Notes under the pieces: model-generated
The model's input: only the letters and a program-made list of their open reading frames with translations
Databases searched by the model: none
What the model was told of the DNA's origin: nothing
Program-made: the position numbers and the translations under genes
NCBI GenBank assembly: GCA_028572035.1
Contig: JAPVWE010000095.1
Span: 1 to 5,610, forward strand
Length of the DNA stretch: 5,610 bases
DNA from: Desulfobacteraceae bacterium
GTDB taxonomy: Bacteria > Desulfobacterota > DSM-4660 > Desulfatiglandales > B25-G16
Direction of reading: 5' to 3'
Part shown: in pieces, positions 1 through 5,593 of the stretch
How the letters are laid out: the number at the start of each line of letters is the position of its first letter
Position numbering within the stretch: position 1 is the stretch's first letter

Positions 1-135
1 ATCGATATCTGGGGGAGAAACATTGCCGGATACAAGCGAAACACATGGGATAAGATGAAGATGGATGATTGCGCTCAGTGCCATACGCAAAAGGGAAAGG
101 AAAACAACAACGCCTGTTTTGTATGTCATAAATAG
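1..135 (+). CDS. qrcA: C-terminal end of a multiheme cytochrome c, probably QrcA (5' truncated)
   Basis: The frame is open from base 1 to a TAG at 133-135 and gives 44 residues. Two c-type heme motifs are visible: CAQCH at residues 24-28 (bases 70-84) and CFVCH at residues 39-43, the second only one residue from the C-terminus. The rest of the gene lies left of the window, so the total heme number cannot be counted. In Qrc complexes the first gene encodes a periplasmic, membrane-associated hexaheme cytochrome that accepts electrons from type I cytochrome c3. The position, 11 bases upstream of the qrcB-like gene, supports that identity. A pentaheme ActA-like protein of alternative complex III is the main alternative. 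The short CxxCH-containing tail alone cannot separate the two, and the assignment rests mostly on the downstream genes. Confidence 0.8.
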   Translation: MDIWGRNIAGYKRNTWDKMKMDDCAQCHTQKGKENNNACFVCHK

Positions 136-146
136 GGATAGGGAAC

Positions 147-2609
147 ATGGAATTTAGCAGAAGGAATTTTATCAAATTTGCCGTGGGAGGATTAGGAGGA
201 ACCCTTTTGTCTCCCCTCCCCTGGAAGCTTATGGATGATATAGCCATATGGACCCAGAACTGGTCATGGGTACCGGTGCCGGCCAAAGGGAAGTTTTCTA
301 CGATAAGCTCCGTGTGTACGCTCTGCTCCGGTGCCTGCGGTATCCAGGTCAGGAAGGTTGGTAACAGGGCAGTAATGATAGAAGGAAGTAATGAATATCC
401 AGTAAATCAAGGAGGAATATGCCCGCTGGGTATGGCAGGTCTCCAGATTCTCTACAATGAGGGTATCAGGTGGAAGGCACCTGTGAAAAGGGTCGGTCCA
501 AGGGGGTCCAAAAGGTGGAAAGAGATATCCTGGGCTGAGGCCATAGGTGAGTTGGCCACCAGGATAAAAGGATTAAGGGATACAGGCAGTCCGGAAAAAC
601 TGGCAGCTATTGATGGAAATCAGTCCCGCTCTACCATGGCCCTTCTCGTTAAAAGACTGCTCGATGCTGTTGGAAGCCCTAACTACATGGTTATGCCACG
701 AGAAGAAGATACCTTTGCTATGGCAACATTCCTTATGCAGGGAGGCAAAGGCCCCACAGCGTTTGATCTGGAGAATTCCGATTTTATCGTGAGTTTTGGC
801 TGCGGCCTTTTTGATGGATGGGGAGCCCCTGGAAGAATGCTGAGCGCCTGGGGGGAGTGGGCCAGAAGCAGAAATAAAACCTCTATCATACAGATTGATC
901 CACGTGCCTCAAATACCGCATCAAAGGCAGATCAATGGCTTGCCCCATTTCCCGGAACAGAGGCAGCCCTGGCACTGGGAATTGCTCACGTCATTATCAA
1001 GGAAAGGCTCTACAATAGAGAATTCATCCAGAATCACACCCTTGGTTTCACTGACTGGTTTGATGCACAGGGGATTAAACACAAGGGATTTTCGAGAATT
1101 GTTCTGGAGAAGTACTCTCCCCAGAATGTAGCGGGTATAACAGGAATAGGCAGGAGTATAATTACTGAGGTGGCCAGAAAGTTTGCATCAGCAAAGGCCC
1201 CTATTGCCCTTGCTGGAAGGGGGAAAGGAAGCTTGCCTGGCAGTTTGTATGAATCTATGGCTGTACATGCCCTTAATGCACTGACAGGAAGAGTAAATAG
1301 AAAGGGAGGGGTTCTCATACCAGATGATCTTCCTTTGGCCTCATGGTCAGATGTAGAATATGATCCAGTGGCAATGGCTGGCCTTACAAAAGAAAGGGTG
1401 GATCGTGCCGGAACTCCACGGTATCCTTTTACCGGGAGCCTCATACAGAAGTTCACAGAGGCGATCAATAGCGGTCATGACTCCCCTATTGATACCCTTC
1501 TCCTGTGTTCAGCAAATCCTGCCCATACCATTCCAGACAGCCAGAATTTTATCGATGCAATGGCCAAGATACCCTTTATCGTGAGCTTCTCTCCGTTTAT
1601 GGATGAAACCTCTATGATGGCAGACCTGATCCTTCCTGATCATACCCATCTTGAGAAGATGGTTGATATTGTATGGCCAACCGGGATTCAGTACCCCCTC
1701 TATGCCCTTTCTCAGCCGGTGGTGCCACCACTGTACAGGACAAAACACAGTGGGGATGTGATCATCTCCCTGGCAAAAGGGATAGGCGGAGCAGTTGCCG
1801 GCTCTTTTCAGTGGGCTCATTTTGAAGAGGCCTTAAAGGCCCGGGTCAGGGGGCTTTATGATTCAGGAAAGGGGCGGATTACCCATAATGAATCTGAACC
1901 GGTCTGGAAAGGCTTGGCCACAGGAGGCAGCGTGAGCTCACCATATTCATCCTTTAAGACAATGTGGGAGGATATTAAGGAACATGGATGCTGGTATATC
2001 CCTTTTCATTCCTTTGGAAACTGGTCAGATGTTTTTCATACGCAAAGTAAGAAATTTGAGTTTTTCTCCACCAAAATAGAAATGGCCCTTAAGGCCTATT
2101 CAAAAGAAAAATCCCTTGATGATGCCATCTCACAGTTGGGCATAGGCTCCAGGGGGGATGAGGTTTATATGCCCCACTATGAGGAGATACGTTCAAGTGC
2201 TAATGAGAAAGAATATCCCTTGCTACTTCATCCCGTTGAATTGATAAACCTGGCAAGTGGCTGGATAGGAAATCCACCATTCTTGAATAAAACACTCTTT
2301 GATCATCAGCTGAGAAAAGATGATCTCTTTGTGGAACTTAATCCAAGGACAGCATCGAGGTATGGTTTAAAGGAAGGCTCAAAGGCAATTGTAAGCTCCC
2401 CCAAGGGCGAGTTAAGGGTAAGGGTTCATCTCTTTGATGGGGCTATGCCTGATGTTATCTTTATCCCGGTTGGCCTTGGACATACTGCCTATGATAAATA
2501 CCTAAAGGGAAAGGGTGTCAATCCTCATGAGATCATTGACCCGGTTGAGGATCCCTTAAGTGGGCAACCGGTCTGGTGGAATACCAGGGTTAAGGTGGCA
2601 AGGATATGA
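147..2609 (+). CDS. qrcB: Molybdopterin-oxidoreductase-like subunit of menaquinone reductase Qrc (QrcB), Tat-exported, Mo ligand apparently absent
   Basis: The product is an 820-residue member of the DMSO-reductase superfamily. A twin-arginine signal (SRRNFIKF, residues 4-11, then a Gly/Leu-rich stretch) implies folded export to the periplasm. Its position at the extreme N-terminus supports the ATG at 147, as does GGGA at 135-138, which overlaps the upstream stop. A CxxCxxxC motif at C57, C60, C64 plus C92 is the usual ligand set for the N-terminal [4Fe-4S] cluster. The C-terminal ~120 residues (from about YPLLLHP) form the dinucleotide-binding barrel. The segment at about residues 181-190 (MVMPREEDTF), where catalytic relatives have a Cys, Sec or Ser molybdenum ligand, has none. 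This agrees with Qrc and ActB proteins, in which this subunit carries no molybdenum. It probably scaffolds QrcC and the cytochrome. At 820 residues it is long for a non-catalytic subunit. A divergent catalytic enzyme with unknown substrate is less likely. Confidence 0.82.
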   Translation: MEFSRRNFIKFAVGGLGGTLLSPLPWKLMDDIAIWTQNWSWVPVPAKGKFSTISSVCTLCSGACGIQVRKVGNRAVMIEGSNEYPVNQGGICPLGMAGLQILYNEGIRWKAPVKRVGPRGSKRWKEISWAEAIGELATRIKGLRDTGSPEKLAAIDGNQSRSTMALLVKRLLDAVGSPNYMVMPREEDTFAMATFLMQGGKGPTAFDLENSDFIVSFGCGLFDGWGAPGRMLSAWGEWARSRNKTSIIQIDPRASNTASKADQWLAPFPGTEAALALGIAHVIIKERLYNREFIQNHTLGFTDWFDAQGIKHKGFSRIVLEKYSPQNVAGITGIGRSIITEVARKFASAKAPIALAGRGKGSLPGSLYESMAVHALNALTGRVNRKGGVLIPDDLPLASWSDVEYDPVAMAGLTKERVDRAGTPRYPFTGSLIQKFTEAINSGHDSPIDTLLLCSANPAHTIPDSQNFIDAMAKIPFIVSFSPFMDETSMMADLILPDHTHLEKMVDIVWPTGIQYPLYALSQPVVPPLYRTKHSGDVIISLAKGIGGAVAGSFQWAHFEEALKARVRGLYDSGKGRITHNESEPVWKGLATGGSVSSPYSSFKTMWEDIKEHGCWYIPFHSFGNWSDVFHTQSKKFEFFSTKIEMALKAYSKEKSLDDAISQLGIGSRGDEVYMPHYEEIRSSANEKEYPLLLHPVELINLASGWIGNPPFLNKTLFDHQLRKDDLFVELNPRTASRYGLKEGSKAIVSSPKGELRVRVHLFDGAMPDVIFIPVGLGHTAYDKYLKGKGVNPHEIIDPVEDPLSGQPVWWNTRVKVARI

Positions 2610-2665
2610 GTGACTGGTCAGGGTGTAACGGGGATACGAGGGCTCTTGAGGCAAAAGGATAGACA

Positions 2666-3433
2666 ATGAAGAAGGAAGACAGTACACAGGGCACGAGATA
2701 CGGGATGGTTATTGACTTAGATACATGTACTGGCTGTGGTGTATGCAGTGTTGCCTGTGCCTCTGAAAATAATGTTTCGGTACTGTATGATGAATCGGAT
2801 AAGACGAGAAATATAACCTGGATGCAGATCTACATGGTGACGAATGGAAAAGGGTTTCCAAAAACCGAGGTCGGCTATATCCCCAGGCCATGTATGCAAT
2901 GCGATAATCCCCCCTGCGTACCCGTTTGCCCGCCAACAGCAACCAGAAGAGATCCAAACACGGGGATAGTAAGCCAGATCTATACAAGGTGTATAGGCTG
3001 TAGATACTGTATGGCTGCATGTCCCTATCACGCAAGGAGTTTCAACTGGTTTGATCCCTCTTTTCCTGAAGGCATGGACAGATACCTCTCTCCGGAGGTT
3101 TCTCCCAGGATGAGAGGTGTGGTAGAGAAGTGTAGCTTCTGCCACCACAGGCTCATGAGGGCCAAGGCAAAGGCATACGCAGACGGGAGAAGAGATTTGA
3201 AAGAGGATGAATATATCCCTGCCTGTGTCGAGGCCTGCCCGACAAAGGCCATAACCTTTGGTGACCTCAATAACCCAAAGCATACGGTTTATGCGCTTAT
3301 CAAGAGCCCGGATGCCTTCAGATTGCTTGAGAGACTTGATACCGAACCCAAGGTATACTATAGGAGTACCAAGGACTGGGTGAGGCGCATGGCAGATAAC
3401 TATTTGGCCGGGGAGTTTAAAGGAAGGGGTTAA
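2666..3433 (+). CDS. qrcC: Ferredoxin-like iron-sulfur subunit of Qrc (QrcC), 16 cluster cysteines
   Basis: The product is a 255-residue protein of the four-cluster PsrB/DmsB/NrfC type, which forms the electron wire between the cytochrome and the membrane subunit. Four cysteine groups are visible: C21/24/27/31, C76/79/84/88, C109/112/115/119 and C156/159/187/191. By family pairing (first with last, second with third) these could ligate four [4Fe-4S] clusters. There is no signal peptide, so it should cross the membrane by hitchhiking on the Tat-exported QrcB. AAGGA at 2655-2659, six bases before the ATG, fixes the start. The gene lies 56 bases after qrcB and 18 before qrcD. In alternative complex III and many relatives one cluster is [3Fe-4S] because a cysteine is replaced. 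Here no ligand is missing. Long minus-strand open frames across this gene are shadows. Confidence 0.88.
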   Translation: MKKEDSTQGTRYGMVIDLDTCTGCGVCSVACASENNVSVLYDESDKTRNITWMQIYMVTNGKGFPKTEVGYIPRPCMQCDNPPCVPVCPPTATRRDPNTGIVSQIYTRCIGCRYCMAACPYHARSFNWFDPSFPEGMDRYLSPEVSPRMRGVVEKCSFCHHRLMRAKAKAYADGRRDLKEDEYIPACVEACPTKAITFGDLNNPKHTVYALIKSPDAFRLLERLDTEPKVYYRSTKDWVRRMADNYLAGEFKGRG

Positions 3434-3451
3434 AGAGTTGGAGGAAGAAAG

Positions 3452-4729
3452 ATGGATTTGGCCTTGATCCCCAACGGTGTTCAACGATGCTCGCTCAAGG
3501 CATTTGTGCCATGGTTACTTTTGTGGCTCCTTATTGTGGCCTGGGGCCTGCTGTCAGCATTTTTGGTTCTCTTTAAGGGACTGAACCAGACAAATATGAA
3601 TCACTATTTTGCCTTTGGCCTGTGGATCGTATTTGATCTCTCCGTGATCGCCCTTGGTGCAGGCGCATTTTTCACAGGATTCCTGACCTATATCATTGGC
3701 AAGGAGGAACTTACGGCCATTATCAACGCAGCTGTTGTTATAGGCTTCATCTGTTATTCGGCTGCCATTGCCATGCTGGGGATAGATATCGGACAGCCAT
3801 TGCGGGGCTGGTTTATTTTCTGGCATGCCAATGTCCATTCCATGTTGACCGAGGTCTCTTTTTGTATCACCGTCTATCTCGGTGTACTGACTATTGAATA
3901 TCTCCCTTTGATACTGTCCAACAGAAAGCTAAATGAGGTTAGGGAATTTAATATCTTTGGCAGTAACCTTCACCACGCAGTGGCCCTCTTTGCTGCTGCG
4001 GGAACATTTCTCTCCTTCTTTCATCAAGGTTCATTGGGAGGCATGTTTGGGGTGCTTTTTGCTCGTCCTTTTGCCTTCAGAGAAGGTTTCTCTATATGGC
4101 CATGGACCTTCTTTCTCTTTATCCTTTCCTCTATTGCGGCAGGCCCATCCTTTACCCTGCTCTGTGTATGGATTGTCCAGAAAGTGACAGGAAAAGAACT
4201 GGTCAAAAGGAGTGTTTTTACCATGCTGGCCAAGATCTCAGGCTGGCTCCTTGCCACCTATGTTATTCTCAAGATTGTGGACACGATTAGCTGGGTCTAT
4301 GGGGTTGTGCCCCGGGCCGGACTGTCCTTTATGGATTTTTATGAGGGCACATATGGAGTCTGGCTCATAATTGCTGAGATCGGGATTTTTGGCATTATTC
4401 CGGCAATCATCCTGATCACCCCTCGGTTGAGGGAGAGAAATGGCCTTCTTATTACAGGCGCCTTGATGAATATTACTGGTATAGTGCTTAACAGGTTTGT
4501 CTTTACTATTCAGACCCTGGCCGTACCAGTCATGCCATTTGATAAGTTCATGAGTTATTTTCCAACATGGCAGGAGTGGGGCATTGCAATTGGTTCTATC
4601 GGCTATGGAATCCTTGTATTCTCTCTGTCGTATAGATACCTACCCCTCTTTCCGCAGGAAGCTGAACTGAACCCGGTTACGGTTTTGGGTAAGGCTGTAA
4701 CGGATTCCGGGGTAGTGAAAAGGGGCTGA
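3452..4729 (+). CDS. qrcD: NrfD-type integral membrane quinone-binding subunit of Qrc (QrcD)
   Basis: The product is a 425-residue, strongly hydrophobic protein with about ten membrane helices. Approximate spans are residues 17-41, 54-82, 88-112, 127-155, 174-190, 213-243, 257-281, 301-322, 332-352 and 376-397. Family hallmarks include FDLSVIALGAGAF (61-73), GIDIGQP with an acidic residue (110-116), WHANVHSMLTE (124-134) and LHHAVALFAAAG plus SFFHQGSLGG (173-197). In NrfD/PsrC/ActC proteins the corresponding regions hold the menaquinone site near the periplasmic face and buried polar residues proposed to carry protons. Qrc is reported to be electrogenic, and this would be the subunit responsible. 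GGAGGAA at 3440-3446, five bases before the ATG, fixes the start. Only one NrfD-type gene is present, whereas alternative complex III has two (ActC and ActF). This favours Qrc. The hydrophilic C-terminal tail (about 400-425) should face one side of the membrane. Confidence 0.87.
   Translation: MDLALIPNGVQRCSLKAFVPWLLLWLLIVAWGLLSAFLVLFKGLNQTNMNHYFAFGLWIVFDLSVIALGAGAFFTGFLTYIIGKEELTAIINAAVVIGFICYSAAIAMLGIDIGQPLRGWFIFWHANVHSMLTEVSFCITVYLGVLTIEYLPLILSNRKLNEVREFNIFGSNLHHAVALFAAAGTFLSFFHQGSLGGMFGVLFARPFAFREGFSIWPWTFFLFILSSIAAGPSFTLLCVWIVQKVTGKELVKRSVFTMLAKISGWLLATYVILKIVDTISWVYGVVPRAGLSFMDFYEGTYGVWLIIAEIGIFGIIPAIILITPRLRERNGLLITGALMNITGIVLNRFVFTIQTLAVPVMPFDKFMSYFPTWQEWGIAIGSIGYGILVFSLSYRYLPLFPQEAELNPVTVLGKAVTDSGVVKRG
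4721..4725 (+). promoter_or_regulatory. Ribosome binding site for the 49-residue protein
   Basis: AGGGG lies five bases before the ATG at 4731 and inside the last codons of qrcD. It supports the small frame as a real gene translated by ribosomes that finish qrcD. Confidence 0.6.
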
Positions 4730-4730
4730 C

Positions 4731-4880
4731 ATGTTTCCTTTTGTTTTTGAATGGGGTTGGGATGCAGGTCGTCTTATCTTTATGGGGCTTGTTTATCTTG
4801 TTCTTGGTGTCATCTCCCTCGGCCTGCTCTATGCATTTGTAAAGACATGGCTAGCGCTGAGGGATGAGGATAGTCAATAA
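4731..4880 (+). CDS. Small single-helix membrane protein at the end of the Qrc operon
   Basis: This is a 49-residue open frame of unrecognised family. It starts one base after the qrcD stop and has a clear ribosome site (AGGGG at 4721-4725, five bases before the ATG) lying inside the end of qrcD, so translational coupling is likely. An aromatic, polar N-terminus (MFPFVFEWGWDAGR) precedes one hydrophobic helix (residues 15-37, Gly- and Leu-rich, starting LIFMGLVYLVLG). A short charged tail (KTWLALRDEDSQ) follows. The lack of a signal peptide beyond the helix, the small size and the position resemble small assembly or stabilising subunits of respiratory complexes, such as CydX or CcoQ types. 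That role is inferred from context only. The coupled start, good ribosome site and sensible membrane topology make a chance frame unlikely. Confidence 0.72.
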   Translation: MFPFVFEWGWDAGRLIFMGLVYLVLGVISLGLLYAFVKTWLALRDEDSQ

Positions 4881-4899
4881 AGGTAGGCTGTAATACTTC

Positions 4900-4926
4900 A
4901 CCGCAAAGTCGCAGAGGGCGCGGAGG
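4900..4926. repeat. Short 9-base-periodic repeat (three units)
   Basis: Three consecutive 9-base units, ACCGCAAAG, TCGCAGAGG and GCGCGGAGG, share a CGC-RAG pattern. They lie 20 bases after the last operon gene and about 60 bases beyond the stop of the minus-strand GxxExxY pseudogene. From general familiarity, not checked here, degenerate tracts of this ACCGCNNAG style often sit beside GxxExxY genes in environmental bacterial genomes, so this tract probably belongs to that gene rather than to the operon. No protein-coding sense is apparent. Confidence 0.55.
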
Positions 4927-4935
4927 GTTATCTTT

Positions 4936-4970
4936 TTTTTGCTTTTCGCTGAGAGGCCGAAAAGCAAAAA
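4936..4970. repeat. Perfect 13-bp hairpin between the operon and the convergent pseudogene
   Basis: TTTTTGCTTTTCG (4936-4948) and CGAAAAGCAAAAA (4958-4970) are exact inverted complements around a 9-base loop. The hairpin lies between two converging genes, where a shared terminator would be expected. On either strand, however, the T-rich arm comes first and the A-rich arm last, so no U-tract follows the stem. That makes a standard intrinsic terminator doubtful. It could still pause transcription or protect the mRNA 3' end. Confidence 0.5.
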
Positions 4971-5093
4971 GACCCAGCCAAGGCGGATTATTCTTCTAAT
5001 TCGTTCACAATTCGCACTATGCCGTCTCTCATAAGGGGCACATTGAGATTCAAGAGTAGTCCCAATTTAAGGCCAGATAATCTAAGGTATGTC

Positions 5094-5141
5094 CCCGGTT
5101 AAATCGGCAAAGCCGTTTCCCAAAGGGAAAATTTAACTGGG
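5094..5141. mobile_element. Palindromic insertion A (48 bp, three-way-junction shape)
   Basis: The ends are CCCGGTTAAAT (5094-5104) and ATTTAACTGGG (5131-5141), which pair over 11 positions with one G-T wobble. The interior is exactly two small hairpins: CGGC-AAA-GCCG (5105-5115) and TTTCCC-AAA-GGGAAA (5116-5130). No base is left unpaired at the junction, so the element would fold as a T. It separates the codons for LL and TY of the GxxExxY pseudogene. Five extra bases (one on the left, four on the right) also separate the host codons. No direct target duplication is visible. It has no coding capacity, so movement would need an enzyme from elsewhere. Confidence 0.75.
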
Positions 5142-5165
5142 CAAGCAAAAGCTGGGCCTTATTCA

Positions 5166-5319
5166 CCCGGTTAAATAAGATTTGAACAGCACAAGATCTT
5201 TATTGTGCTGCTCAAATCTTAGCTTGAGATCTTTGCTATAAGCCCATATAGAATCTCATATCCCTCTCAGTTTGCAATACATAAATATAGTGCATTGGAC
5301 CTCAAGCTATTTAACTGGG
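5166..5319. mobile_element. Palindromic insertion B (154 bp, three-way-junction shape)
   Basis: The ends CCCGGTTAAAT (5166-5176) and ATTTAACTGGG (5309-5319) are identical to those of insertion A. The similarity may extend outward (ATTCACCC on the left against ATTTACCC on the right, reverse complement). Directly after the left end comes an 18-bp-stem hairpin (5177-5220). Directly after that, AGCTTGAG (5221-5228) pairs with CTCAAGCT (5301-5308), which abuts the right end. The layout is therefore again basal stem plus two contiguous arms, although the interior is unrelated to A. The 72 bases inside the second arm (5229-5300) are AT-rich and only weakly self-complementary. The element separates PIY from KAQLL in the host gene. 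No coding frame or clear target duplication is seen. Confidence 0.75.
5177..5220. repeat. 18-bp-stem hairpin inside insertion B
   Basis: AAGATTTGAACAGCACAA (5177-5194) pairs with TTGTGCTGCTCAAATCTT (5203-5220) at 17 of 18 positions around the loop GATCTTTA. The single mismatch is A-C on the plus strand but becomes a G-U wobble in minus-strand RNA. This forms arm one of insertion B. Confidence 0.75.
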
Positions 5320-5499
5320 TAAATCGGCTCAATCTTATCGCATGACTTCAATTCAAGTATAATTGCGTTTTCAACTGCTACATCCAGCCTGTAGCCACAA
5401 TCCAGATCTATCCCCTTATACTGGACAGCTAAAGGCTTCTGTCTTTCCAATGATAGGTCTCCGAGACTCAGCTCGTGGCATATGCATTCTTCGTACTTG

Positions 5500-5593
5500 C
5501 CCTGTTAAATTTCACCCAATAGATCATCTTATGCTCTTATTGACTTTAATCTGGAAACCTCACGATTCTGCAAAAGGGAGATATTTAACAGGG
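5500..5593. mobile_element. Palindromic insertion C (94 bp) splitting the GxxExxY motif
   Basis: The perfect 11-bp terminal inverted repeats are CCCTGTTAAAT (5500-5510) and ATTTAACAGGG (5583-5593). Pairing continues inward for seven more positions with two mismatches (TTCACCC against GGGAGAT), giving 16 of 18. The remaining interior can be folded into two weak arms, CAATA/TATTG (5517-5542) and CTTTAATC/GATT...AAAG (5544-5576). This is less convincing than in A and B. The element lies between the Ser and Tyr codons of the host's GLLES-x-Y motif. The fourth base of the repeat is T-A here and G-T in A and B, so the variable position still pairs. No target duplication or coding frame is visible. 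Confidence 0.7.

Noticed and set aside
147..2609. Catalytic polysulfide reductase or formate dehydrogenase large subunit
   Set aside because: No Cys, Sec or Ser metal ligand is present at the expected loop, and the neighbours (upstream multiheme cytochrome, separate four-cluster protein, single NrfD) fit Qrc.
2717..3484. 255-codon open frame on the minus strand
   Set aside because: It lies antisense to the clear ferredoxin-like gene. Its product has no recognisable domain, and it is explained by codon use on the coding strand.
4936..4970. Standard intrinsic terminator
   Set aside because: The stem is strong and perfect, but on both strands the T-rich arm precedes the loop and no U-tract follows the stem.
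5094..5141. tRNA-like or riboswitch-like RNA for the branched fold
   Set aside because: The fold is far too short, has no anticodon arm or CCA-type end, and its partner element has entirely different arms. A mobile palindrome explains it better.
5094..5593. CRISPR-like array from the recurring CCCNGTTAAAT
   Set aside because: The copies alternate in orientation, have irregular spacing, and are separated by segments of a conserved protein gene rather than by uniform spacers.
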